Source of the DNA: Holophaga sp.
Lineage (GTDB): Bacteria; Acidobacteriota; Holophagae; Holophagales; Holophagaceae
Reading direction: 5' to 3'
Assembly: GCA_031292735.1 (NCBI GenBank)
Contig: JARLGP010000073.1
Span: 1 to 46,152, forward strand
Length of the DNA stretch: 46,152 nucleotides
Numbering within the stretch: position 1 is the stretch's first letter; each line of letters starts with the position of its first letter. The notes beneath the pieces are model-generated. The model searched no databases. It was not told the DNA's origin and saw only the letters and a list, made by a program, of their open reading frames with translations. The translations under genes and the position numbers were made by a program. Shown here one piece after another: positions 18,460 to 27,148 of this stretch.

Positions 18460-20418
18460 ATGTTCATGACCAAGCCATCGCCTTTGCCGGTTCGGAACAG
18501 CCCCCTGTTCCGTTTATGCGTTAAGTTATTGATAGATGCTGGATTATCTGCATCAGGATGGTATTTCTCATTGCTTTTCCTGAATGAACACCAATTATCC
18601 CCTGCTTATCAGACTATGAATCAATGGCTTTTAATATCATTACCTGTTTATATTGCATTTCAGCTGCCCCGCCAGCATTATCGACTGTTCAATCGGCGCG
18701 ACCTGTTTCGTTTGGCGCTGGCATGCCTCGCCATCATCCTGCTCGCCCTGGGCCTGACCTTCGTGTCCGCCTTCAAGGGCATCGCGCCCAAGTCCGGGGC
18801 CATCGTGCTGGCGGGCCTGCTCACCGGAATGTTCTGGACCGGATTCCGGCTGTGCGTCGCCGAGGTATCCGAACTGCGCAGCGCCATCCAGCGGCTGCGC
18901 AGCGATCATACCTCCCGCAGCGAGCAGGTGCTGATCGTGGGCGCTGGGCGTTCGGGCCTGCTCATCCTGCAGGAGCTGGTCCAGCATCCCGAACTGGGCC
19001 AGAGGGTCGTCGGCTTCGTGGATGACGCCAAGGAGAAACTGTCCATCCGGATTCAAGGGCTCCCCGTGCTCGGCACCTCCGGGGACCTGCCCGCCCTGCT
19101 GGCCAGGCACCCCATCTCCCTGGTGATCCTGGCCATTCCCAGCGCTTCCGGAACCGTCCTGCGCCGCCTCACCCGGATCGTCAGCGACGCCGGAGTGCGG
19201 GTCAAGACCGTCCCCGGGCTGTTCAACCTGCTGGGCAGCCAGACCTGGTCGCCCGAGATCAAGGACGTGGCCATCGAGGACCTGCTCCGCCGGGATCCGG
19301 TCAGCCTGGACCAGAGCGCCTTGAGCCAGGCAATCGAGGATTCGGTGGTGCTGATCACCGGCGGGGGCGGCTCCATCGGCTCCGAACTGGCCCGGCAGGT
19401 CGCCTCCTTCCGTCCGGCCCGGCTCGTCCTGCTGGGACGCGGCGAGAACAGCCTGTGGGACGCCGAGCGCAACCTGAGGGCGTTGTTCCCCACCCAGGGG
19501 CTGGCCATCGAGCTCTGCGACATCCGCGACCCCGTGCGGCTGCAGCAGACGTTCGCCCGGTGGAAGCCGGAAATCGTGCTGCACGCCGCGGCCCACAAGC
19601 ATGTTCCCTACCTGGAGCGGCACTGTGCGGAAGGCGTCCAGAACAACGTGCTCGGCACCCTGAACGTGGTGCGGGCGGCCGAAGCCGTCCGTGCCCATAC
19701 CCTGGTGAACATCAGCACCGACAAGGCGGTGAACCCGGTCAATGTGCTGGGCGCCACCAAGTTCCTGGCCGAGTGCATCCTCCTGGAGGCCGCCGGCCGC
19801 GCCCTGCCCCCCCAGCGGTTCGTCAGCGTCCGGTTCGGCAACGTGCTGGGCAGCCGCGGCAGCGTCCTCCCGGTCTTCAAGGAGCAGATCCAGCGGGGCG
19901 GGCCGCTCACCGTCACCCATCCAGACATGACCCGGTACTTCATGACGATCCCCGAGGCCAGCCAGCTGGCCCTGCAGGCCGGCATCCTGGGGGGCAACGG
20001 CAAGGTCTTCGTCCTGGACATGGGGGAACCGGTCCGGATCGTGGACCTGGCCACGGACATGGCCCATCTGTCCGGCCTCACCGTCGGCCAGGACATCGAG
20101 ATCCAGTTCTCCGGGGTCCGCCCCGGGGAAAAGCTGTTCGAGGAGACCTTCCTGGAGGGCGAAGAGCAGCAATCCGGCGTGCATCCGAAGATCCTCGAAG
20201 GGGCCGGCCGGCCCCTGGAGCCCGATCTGCTGCGGGAGGGGATCGCCGCCTTGACCCGGGCGATCGCCTTGCCGGAAGGCGACCGGCAAAGGGAGATCCT
20301 GAGGCTGTTCAGGCTGCTGGTCCCCCAGTACCGGCCCTCGCCAAGCGGCCTGGGCCGTTTCGCGCCGGAGGCCGACGCCCCCCCGAGGAGCATCCCCGAG
20401 CCCCCCGGGATACAATGA
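18460..20418 (+). CDS. membrane-anchored nucleoside-diphosphate-sugar 4,6-dehydratase (CapD/WbpM/PglF family)
   Basis: A 652-residue protein with about four N-terminal membrane helices (residues 20-130), a CoA-binding-like Rossmann domain (VLIVGAGRSGLLIL near 157), and a C-terminal SDR domain. The SDR domain has TGGGGSIGSELARQ (300-313), AAAHKHVPYLE and NISTDKAVNPVNVLGATK. This is the WbpM/PglF architecture that converts UDP-GlcNAc to a UDP-4-keto-6-deoxy sugar. The family's usual catalytic Met (M-x3-K) is Leu430 here, with K434 kept. ATGs at 18460 and 18466 are both possible and the ribosome site is weak. The first 200 coding bases are far more AT-rich than the rest. The stop lies just before a formyltransferase gene. 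Confidence 0.92.
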   Translation: MFMTKPSPLPVRNSPLFRLCVKLLIDAGLSASGWYFSLLFLNEHQLSPAYQTMNQWLLISLPVYIAFQLPRQHYRLFNRRDLFRLALACLAIILLALGLTFVSAFKGIAPKSGAIVLAGLLTGMFWTGFRLCVAEVSELRSAIQRLRSDHTSRSEQVLIVGAGRSGLLILQELVQHPELGQRVVGFVDDAKEKLSIRIQGLPVLGTSGDLPALLARHPISLVILAIPSASGTVLRRLTRIVSDAGVRVKTVPGLFNLLGSQTWSPEIKDVAIEDLLRRDPVSLDQSALSQAIEDSVVLITGGGGSIGSELARQVASFRPARLVLLGRGENSLWDAERNLRALFPTQGLAIELCDIRDPVRLQQTFARWKPEIVLHAAAHKHVPYLERHCAEGVQNNVLGTLNVVRAAEAVRAHTLVNISTDKAVNPVNVLGATKFLAECILLEAAGRALPPQRFVSVRFGNVLGSRGSVLPVFKEQIQRGGPLTVTHPDMTRYFMTIPEASQLALQAGILGGNGKVFVLDMGEPVRIVDLATDMAHLSGLTVGQDIEIQFSGVRPGEKLFEETFLEGEEQQSGVHPKILEGAGRPLEPDLLREGIAALTRAIALPEGDRQREILRLFRLLVPQYRPSPSGLGRFAPEADAPPRSIPEPPGIQ

Positions 20419-20438
20419 CGGTTTTGGAGGTGCCCGTC

Positions 20439-21359
20439 ATGGCCACGGCAATCGTTTGTGCGTACTCGGCCGTGGGCAGGGAGGCCCTGGCCGGCCTGCT
20501 GGAGGCCGGCGTCCAGGTGCTGGCCCTCTATACCTATGACCAGGGGGCCGATGAAACCTGGTTCACCCCGCCCGAGGTGCTGGCCGCCGAGCGTGGCATC
20601 CCGGTGCTCAAGGAGCCCAGGTTCAACGAGGACCGGGTCTACGACGCCATCCGGGAGCTCCGGCCGGATTTCCTGTTCAGCTTCTATTTCCGGGAGATGA
20701 TCCAGGCCCGGTTCCTGGAGCTGCCCCGGCTGGGCGCCTACAACCTCCACGGTTCCCTGCTGCCCCACTACCGGGGCCGGGCCCCCATCAACTGGGTGCT
20801 GCTGAAGGGCGAAGCCCGGACCGGCATCACCCTGCACGCCATGACCCCCAAACCGGACGACGGCGACATCATCGGCCAGACCGTCCTGCCCATCGCCTGG
20901 GACGAGACCGCCCTGAGCCTTACCCAGCGCTGCGCGAGCGCGGCCCGGGAGCTGGTCCGCACCCAGGTTCCCGGGCTGGCGGCGGGCACCGCCCCAAGGA
21001 TCTCCCAGCGATCCCTGGGGCCGTCCACCTACTTCGGCGGGCGGAAGCCCGAGGACGGGGCGCTGGACCTGGCCGGCCCGGCCCGGGACGCCTTCAACCT
21101 CATCCGGGCGGTGGCCGACCCCTGGCCCAACGCCTTCGTCCGGACTCCCGCCGGGATGGTCAAGGTGAGCTGGGCCCTGCCCACCGCGGCGTCCTGCGCG
21201 CCCGGCCACTTCCGGGAGACCGCCGAAGGGGTGCTGCTGGGCTTCCAGGACTCCGCCCTGCGCGTCCACGCCCTGCGCCGCGACGGCATCCGCAGCGAGC
21301 GCCCCACGGACCACGCCCTCTGGCTCCGGGAACTAGGACTCCCCGAGGCGCACTCCTGA
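20439..21359 (+). CDS. sugar-nucleotide N-formyltransferase resembling the ArnA N-terminal domain
   Basis: A 306-residue stand-alone formyltransferase. YNLHGSLLPHYRGRAPINWV (101-120) and MTPKPDDGD contain Asn102, His104 and Asp140, the catalytic triad of 10-formyl-THF-dependent ArnA, at the same numbering. FDFSFYF-like strands (FLFSFYFREMI) and RAVADPWPNAF also match ArnA. The start at 20439 has GGAGG eight bases upstream; an ATG at 20415 overlapping the previous stop is the alternative. The ArnA decarboxylase domain is absent. Such enzymes formylate 4-amino sugars on UDP or dTDP. Directly behind a 4,6-dehydratase it may make a 4-formamido-6-deoxy sugar, but no PLP aminotransferase is encoded here. 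Confidence 0.9.
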   Translation: MATAIVCAYSAVGREALAGLLEAGVQVLALYTYDQGADETWFTPPEVLAAERGIPVLKEPRFNEDRVYDAIRELRPDFLFSFYFREMIQARFLELPRLGAYNLHGSLLPHYRGRAPINWVLLKGEARTGITLHAMTPKPDDGDIIGQTVLPIAWDETALSLTQRCASAARELVRTQVPGLAAGTAPRISQRSLGPSTYFGGRKPEDGALDLAGPARDAFNLIRAVADPWPNAFVRTPAGMVKVSWALPTAASCAPGHFRETAEGVLLGFQDSALRVHALRRDGIRSERPTDHALWLRELGLPEAHS

Positions 21360-21381
21360 GCCGACACCCCTCGGGAACGCC

Positions 21382-21696
21382 ATGAAACGACCGCTGTCCC
21401 TTCTTCTGCTGACCTCCGCGCTCTCCCCCGGCCCCGCCCCGGCCCCGAAATACATCATGGTGCCGGTCAAGACCGCCCGGGAGGCCCGGGCCATCGCCGA
21501 GCACACCACCGGCGGCATCGCGGTGAGCGCCCGGCGCATCCCCCTCAACGGCGCCACCGGCGGCTGGGAGGTGGACCTGCACATGCCCGGGGAGGAGCGC
21601 GGCTGGCGCTGCACCGTGGACAACGACACCCACGGGGTCCGCAGCAAGACCCGGATCCCCAACCCCAGGCGCCCCAGGTCCCGGCGCCCGGATTGA
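21382..21696 (+). CDS. small secreted PepSY-like protein
   Basis: A 104-residue protein with a short signal peptide (hydrophobic LSLLLLTSALS, then Pro-rich). The remainder, AREARAIAEHTTGGIAVSAR followed by GGWEVDLHMPG and a W-x-C-x-V-D-x-D-T segment, resembles a PepSY-type fold. The C-terminus is basic and Pro/Arg-rich. It lies 22 bases after the formyltransferase. PepSY proteins are usually envelope proteins that inhibit proteases or sense ligands; the role here is unknown and the family call is tentative. Confidence 0.55.
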   Translation: MKRPLSLLLLTSALSPGPAPAPKYIMVPVKTAREARAIAEHTTGGIAVSARRIPLNGATGGWEVDLHMPGEERGWRCTVDNDTHGVRSKTRIPNPRRPRSRRPD

Positions 21697-21779
21697 ATCC
21701 TGCAAGTCCCGCGGATCCTGGCAATCCCCCGAATCTCTCGTACACTCATGGGGACGGCGGGTGCCGCGAGGAGGCCTCC

Positions 21780-22820
21780 ATGGGGCTAATGGACTGGAGC
21801 AAGGCCCAATTCATCGAGATCATCGAGTGGCTGGATGATTCCAACGACACCATGGCCTGGCGCTTTCCGGTGCGCAACCAGGAGATCAAGAACGGCGCCC
21901 AGCTGGTGGTGCGGGAAAGCCAGGAGGCCACCTTCGTCCACGAAGGGCAGTTCGCCGACACCTTCGGCCCGGGCACCCATGCCCTCTCCACCCGGAACAT
22001 GCCCATCATGGCGGACCTGAGGGGCTGGAAATACGGCTTCGAAAGCCCCTTCAAGTCCGAGGTGTATTTCACCAACACCCGGCTGTTCAACGACCTGGGC
22101 TGGGGCACCGCCAACCCCATCATGATGCGCGACGCCGATTTCGGCATGCTGCGCATCCGGGCCTTCGGCATCTATTCCATCCGGGTGCAGGACTCCAAGA
22201 AGTTCCTGAAGGAGCTGGTGGGCACCAACGGCGTCTACACCCGGGACGACATCACCGAGCAGCTGCGCAAGAGCCTCATGAGCCGCTTCACCGACACCCT
22301 CGGCGAGGCCAAGGTTCCTGCCCTCGACCTGGCGGCCCACTACGACGAACTCTCCGAGCTGCTCCGGAAGAAGATGGATCCGGAGTTCCAGACCATGGGC
22401 CTGGAGTGTTCCAAGCTCTTCATCGAGAACATCAGCCTGCCGGAAGAAGTGGAAGCCATGATGGACAAGCGCACCTCGGTGGGCATGATGGCTCCGGTCA
22501 TGGGCGCCTACACCCAGATGCAGGTGGCCGACTCGGTGCCGCTGGCCGCCCAGAACCCCGGAGGCCTGGCCGGAATGGGCATGGGCCTGGGCGCCGGCCT
22601 GGGCATGGGCAACCTGATGGGCCAGCAGATGGGCGGCGCCCTCGGCCAGATGGCCCAGGCCCCCTACCCCCAGGGCGCCGCCGCCCCTGCCCCGGCGCCC
22701 GCCAAGAGCCTCAAGGAGGAGCTGATCGAACTGAAGGACCTGTTCGACAGCCAGCTCATCTCCCAGGCGGAATTCGACAAGCAGCGCGGCGCGATCATGG
22801 CCAAGCACGGCATGGCTTGA
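21780..22820 (+). CDS. SPFH-domain protein with C-terminal SHOCT-like motif
   Basis: A 346-residue protein starting at the ATG after GAGGAGG. Residues 1-240 form an SPFH_1-type domain (WRFPVRNQEIKNGAQLVVRE, then GPGTHALSTRNMP and FGIYSIRVQDSKKFLKELVG), as in YdjI/virion-core-like bacterial proteins. A Gly/Met/Gln-rich flexible stretch (about 255-305) follows. The last 35 residues (LKEELIELKDLFDSQLIS then EFDKQRGAIM) match SHOCT. No transmembrane helix is seen. Bacterial relatives form membrane-associated oligomers linked to envelope stress or membrane microdomains. It appears to be an independent gene between the polysaccharide genes and a sugar kinase. Confidence 0.85.
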   Translation: MGLMDWSKAQFIEIIEWLDDSNDTMAWRFPVRNQEIKNGAQLVVRESQEATFVHEGQFADTFGPGTHALSTRNMPIMADLRGWKYGFESPFKSEVYFTNTRLFNDLGWGTANPIMMRDADFGMLRIRAFGIYSIRVQDSKKFLKELVGTNGVYTRDDITEQLRKSLMSRFTDTLGEAKVPALDLAAHYDELSELLRKKMDPEFQTMGLECSKLFIENISLPEEVEAMMDKRTSVGMMAPVMGAYTQMQVADSVPLAAQNPGGLAGMGMGLGAGLGMGNLMGQQMGGALGQMAQAPYPQGAAAPAPAPAKSLKEELIELKDLFDSQLISQAEFDKQRGAIMAKHGMA

Positions 22821-22901
22821 GCCGGATGAGCCCCGGCCCGGGGCGCGCCCATTCCTGGAGTTCCGGATCCAAGGCACTTGCGCCTTTATCCGGAGCGCCG
22901 C

Positions 22902-22920
22902 ATTTGTTACAATAACAAAT
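22902..22920. promoter_or_regulatory. inverted repeat overlapping a -10 element upstream of the PfkB kinase
   Basis: ATTTGTTA (22902-22909) and TAACAAAT (22913-22920) form a perfect 8-base inverted repeat with a 3-base spacer, 20 bases before the kinase start. A TACAAT -10-like box (22908-22913) sits in its centre. This is the arrangement of an operator at which a repressor would block transcription. A good -35 is not evident. Confidence 0.5.
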
Positions 22921-22940
22921 ATTTGCCATTCGGGGACACC

Positions 22941-23852
<912 letters not shown>

Positions 23853-23875
23853 GGCGGACGGCCCCATGCGGGCGC

Positions 23876-24262
23876 CTACCGGATGACCTCGACCGCCACG
23901 CCGGGAACCTGCGCCCACACCTTGTCCGCCGTCACGGCAACCGAGCCGTCCCGGGATGCTGCCGCAAGGCAGATGCGATCGCCGAGGGAAAGTCCAAGCG
24001 GCTTGGTGGCGGGAACAAGAGCTGCCGCCGCGAAGGCGAGCCCTTCGTCAATCTCGATGAGTTCCATCCCCAGGTCCCGGCAATCCTGCTCGGCAACCGC
24101 GGCAGGCACGCCTTTGGAGGCCAGCTTGGAGACGACCTCTGCGGCGTTGATCACGGTCATGCCTGCCGTTCCAGCCCGGATCAGTTCCCTGACCCGGGCG
24201 CTTCCGGGCTCGCCATGGATGAAAGCGAGCAGGGCGCTTGCATCCAACAGGTAAGACCGCAT
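23876..24262 (-). CDS. vapC: VapC-type PIN-domain toxin
   Basis: A 128-residue PIN protein with the acidic quartet visible as D7 (YLLDASALLAF), E42 (NAAEVVSKL), D95 (SLGDRICLA) and D113 (VTADKVW). These coordinate Mg/Mn for ribonuclease activity, typically against tRNA or rRNA. Its ATG overlaps the stop of the upstream AbrB-type gene by one base (TGATG), the standard arrangement of a toxin-antitoxin pair. All catalytic acids are present, so it is probably active. Confidence 0.88.
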   Translation of the reverse strand: MRSYLLDASALLAFIHGEPGSARVRELIRAGTAGMTVINAAEVVSKLASKGVPAAVAEQDCRDLGMELIEIDEGLAFAAAALVPATKPLGLSLGDRICLAAASRDGSVAVTADKVWAQVPGVAVEVIR

Positions 24263-24513
24263 CAGTCCTCCAGTTCCTTGGCGGCCTCGCGGCGACGCTC
24301 TTCGATGAACTCATCTACGATGCTGCCTTCCCCCAGGGGAGCATAACGAGCCTGGATCGCATCCAGGGTTTCATCCATGGTTCGTACTTGGAGCACGTTC
24401 CCATGCATTTGCAGCAGGACAACCGCACCGTCCTGCAGCTTCATTGATTTCCTATAGACAGCCGGAATGACCAGCCGTCCACCCTGGGTGATGCGCACAG
24501 GTACGGCATTCAT
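24262..24513 (-). CDS. vapB: AbrB/MazE-type antitoxin (VapB)
   Basis: An 83-residue protein with an N-terminal swapped-hairpin AbrB/SpoVT domain (PVRITQGGRLVIPAVYRKSM) that binds DNA. A charged C-terminal tail (IVDEFIEERRREAAKELED) probably wraps the toxin. The ATG at 24513 has GGAGGAACC seven bases upstream; the frame stays open to 24609 but that part is not AbrB-like. Such antitoxins repress their own promoter together with the toxin. It is coupled to vapC by a one-base overlap. Confidence 0.87.
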   Translation of the reverse strand: MNAVPVRITQGGRLVIPAVYRKSMKLQDGAVVLLQMHGNVLQVRTMDETLDAIQARYAPLGEGSIVDEFIEERRREAAKELED

Positions 24514-24649
24514 CACGGTTCCTCCATATTCCCAATGTAGTCCATCCAGGGGATGTTCGCCATGCGATGGGAAAATGGACAACAAACCGTTCAGACCCTG
24601 GGTGGTCAACCCCTGCCGACGATGCTGGGTCGAATCGGGCCTCCGCCTC

Positions 24650-25942
24650 TCAGCCCCAGACCCGCTTCCCTGCCACCCAGGTGCCGATCACCCGCCCGGG
24701 CAGGGTGCGGCCCTTGAAGGGCGTGTTGAACGCCTTGCTCTGGATGAAGGCCCGGTCCACGGTGACCTGGCCCTCCAGGTCCACCAGGACGAAATCCGCC
24801 GGCGAGCCCACCTTCAGGGTTCCCAGGCCCTGGCGGTCCAGATGGAACGCCCTGGCCGGACCGGCGCTGAGCAGTTCGATGGCCCGGGCCAGGCTGATCA
24901 CCTTCCGGTTCACCAGCAGTTCCAGGGTGAGCGGCAGCGCCGTCTCCAGGCCGATGACCCCGAAGCTGGCGTTGGCCAGTTCCAGTTCCTTGTCGTCCCA
25001 GCTGTGCGGGGCATGGTCGGTGGCGATGGCGTCCACGGTGCCGTCGGCCAGGGCTTCCAGCACCGAGTCCAGGTCCTCCTGGCTGCGCAGGGGCGGGTTC
25101 ATCTTGAAGTCCGCATCGAACCGGGTCAGCTCCTTGTGGGTCAGCGCGAAATGGTGCGGGGTCACCTCGCAGGTTACCCGCAGCCCGCGCTTCTTGGCCT
25201 CCCGCACCATGCGGAAGGAGCCCTTGGTGCTCAGATGGGCCAGGTGCAGGTGCCCCCCGGTGTGCTCGGCCAGGACGATGTCCCGGGCCACCATGGCCTC
25301 CTCGGCGGCGGCGGGGATGCCCAGGCAGCCCAGGGCGGCGCTGACGCTGCCTTCGTGCATGTAGCCCTTGCCCGCCAGATGGCAGTCCTCTTCGTGGGCG
25401 ACGATGGGCACATCCAGCCAGGAGGTGTATTCCAGGGCCCGGCGCATGATCGCCGCGTTCATCACCGGCAGCCCGTCGTCGCTGAAGCCCACGCAGCCCG
25501 CCGCCTTGAGCGTGCCGTAGTCGGCGAGTTCATCGCCCGCCGCCCCCTTGGTGACCGTGCCCAGGGGGAAGTAGCGGCACAGCCCGGCCTCCCGCGCACG
25601 GGTCAGCATCAGTTCCGTAATGGCCACGCAATCGTTTACCGGCTTGGTGTTGGCCATGGCGCAAACGGACGTGAAGCCGCCGGCCACCGCCGCCCGGGAT
25701 CCGGTCGCGATGGTCTCCTTGCGGGTCTGGCCCGGCTCCCGGAAGTGCACGTGAAGATCGATCAGCCCCGGGCACAGGAGCTTCCCTTCCGCATCCAGCA
25801 CCTCGGCCCCGGCCGCTCGGGGGTCGGCCCCGGCGTCGGCCCCGATGGCCACTACGCGGCCATCCAGCACCAGCATCGACCCCGAACCGTCACAGTTCTG
25901 GGCAGGATCAAGCAGACGGGCATTATTCACCAACAGAGCCAT
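24650..25942 (-). CDS. pyrC: dihydroorotase (class I)
   Basis: A 430-residue amidohydrolase catalysing cyclisation of carbamoyl-aspartate to dihydroorotate in pyrimidine synthesis. Metal ligands are visible: HVH at 64/66 in DLHVHFREPG, Asp155/156 in GFSDDGLPV, His183 (VAHEED), His236 (LAHLST) and Asp309 in ATDHAPHSW. The early Asp in DDG replaces the carbamyl-lysine as in class I enzymes. The last 60 residues (VGSPADFVLVDLEG) form the urease-like beta domain. The ATG at 25942 has GAGGTG five bases upstream; further upstream the frame is open only by chance. No other pyrimidine gene is adjacent. Confidence 0.95.
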   Translation of the reverse strand: MALLVNNARLLDPAQNCDGSGSMLVLDGRVVAIGADAGADPRAAGAEVLDAEGKLLCPGLIDLHVHFREPGQTRKETIATGSRAAVAGGFTSVCAMANTKPVNDCVAITELMLTRAREAGLCRYFPLGTVTKGAAGDELADYGTLKAAGCVGFSDDGLPVMNAAIMRRALEYTSWLDVPIVAHEEDCHLAGKGYMHEGSVSAALGCLGIPAAAEEAMVARDIVLAEHTGGHLHLAHLSTKGSFRMVREAKKRGLRVTCEVTPHHFALTHKELTRFDADFKMNPPLRSQEDLDSVLEALADGTVDAIATDHAPHSWDDKELELANASFGVIGLETALPLTLELLVNRKVISLARAIELLSAGPARAFHLDRQGLGTLKVGSPADFVLVDLEGQVTVDRAFIQSKAFNTPFKGRTLPGRVIGTWVAGKRVWG

Positions 25943-25982
25943 GCACACCTCGAAGCATGGTCCTATCTTACCTGATATAACC

Positions 25983-26057
25983 GCGGGGGGACCGCCCGCG
26001 AGCAATGCTCGCTCCGTCCCCCCGCACCCCCACTTCATGGCCGGGCTGAGCCCGGCC
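25983..26057 (-). terminator. double GC-rich hairpin after the CDF transporter gene
   Basis: Just downstream of the CDF stop on the minus strand lie two palindromes. GGCCGGGC-TGA-GCCCGGCC spans 26039-26057. A 10-base perfect stem (25983-25992 with 26016-26025) encloses a smaller palindrome (GCGAG/CTCGC). No T run follows, so it may be a Rho-assisted terminator or a dispersed palindromic element. Confidence 0.5.
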
Positions 26058-26064
26058 GTGAAGC

Positions 26065-27069
26065 CTAGCCCGCGTGGCTGTGCCCATGATGGTCATCCGC
26101 TTCATGCTCGTGGACGAACCGGTGACTGTGTTCTCCGGCCATCAACCTGGTTTCGAAATGGACGGTCAGGTGCCGCACCCGGAACTTTTCGGTGAGCACC
26201 CGCTCGATGGCCAACTCCACCGGCTGGGTGTCCTCCAGCCGCTCCACCGCCACCTGCACGTGGGCGGTGCAGACCACCAGGTGGCTGCACAGCCGCCAGC
26301 TGCGGATGTCCTCCACCCCCAGCACTCCGGGCAGCAGCATGAGCTGGCGCCGGGCCTCGGCGTGGTCGAAGGCGGCCCGGTGCATGAGGATGGCGATGGC
26401 GTCCGCCGCCAGGCCGTAGGCCCCGCGCATGATGAAGGCGACGATGACCACCGCCACCAGCGGATCGATCCAGCGCCAGCCGGTGAACCGGATGACGAGC
26501 ATGCCTGCCAGCAGGGCGAGGCTGGCCACGGAATCGGAAAAGGCATGCAGGTACGCGCTCTTGAGATTGGCGTCGCGCTCCAGCTCGGCCTCCTCCCGGG
26601 GCCGCAGCACCATGGCCGCGGTGAAGTTCAGGGCCAGCCCAAGGCAGCAGAAGCCCACCACCCACCCGGTCTGGATGGCCTGCGGCGCCCGCAGCCGGTG
26701 GATCGCCTCCCGGACGATGCCCACCGCCAGGGCCAGCAGCATGCCCGCGCCCAGCAGCGTGTTGAACACCTCCAGGCGGTGCCAGCCGTAGGCGAACCGT
26801 TCGCTGGGCTCCCGCCGGCAGGCCACCAGGAGGCTGGTGAGGTTGAGCAGGTTGGCCACCAGGTCGTTGAGATTCTCCAGGCTGTCCGACACCAGCCCCA
26901 GCGATCCGGTCCAGAACCCGCCGATGCCCTGGATCAGGGCGCCGACCCCGAACACCACCGAACTCCAGGCCAGCCGGGCGGGAGTGCCCAGGCCCCCGGC
27001 CCGCGGCTCCGGATGCTGGTGGGAATGCCGGCAGTCCCTGCCGTTCGAAAGGTCGCCTTGCTGTGCCAT
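26065..27069 (-). CDS. cation diffusion facilitator (CDF) metal transporter
   Basis: A 334-residue CDF protein with six predicted membrane helices (about 33-215) and a cytoplasmic C-terminal domain. TM2 carries SDSLENLNDL, where the usual HxxxD site reads E65-x3-D69; TM5 carries the canonical H175-x3-D179 (HAFSDS). Both termini are His-rich (CRHSHQHP and HEHEADDHHGHSHAG), suggesting Zn, Co or Ni handling. It exports divalent metal in exchange for protons. The ATG at 27069 is preferred over a TTG at 27123. A tandem GC-rich hairpin lies at its 3' end. Confidence 0.9.
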   Translation of the reverse strand: MAQQGDLSNGRDCRHSHQHPEPRAGGLGTPARLAWSSVVFGVGALIQGIGGFWTGSLGLVSDSLENLNDLVANLLNLTSLLVACRREPSERFAYGWHRLEVFNTLLGAGMLLALAVGIVREAIHRLRAPQAIQTGWVVGFCCLGLALNFTAAMVLRPREEAELERDANLKSAYLHAFSDSVASLALLAGMLVIRFTGWRWIDPLVAVVIVAFIMRGAYGLAADAIAILMHRAAFDHAEARRQLMLLPGVLGVEDIRSWRLCSHLVVCTAHVQVAVERLEDTQPVELAIERVLTEKFRVRHLTVHFETRLMAGEHSHRFVHEHEADDHHGHSHAG

Positions 27070-27148
27070 GGATGTCCCTGGAGTCCGCCCCGATGTTCCC
27101 GCCTTCACGTATGATGCGGGCAAGCGCTCCAGTATCCCCGGATCCGGC

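Noticed and set aside
19455..20414. Upstream extension of the formyltransferase frame, suggesting a fusion
   Set aside because: It overlaps the CapD-type gene in another frame and is Arg/Pro-rich nonsense; a ribosome site marks the start at 20439.
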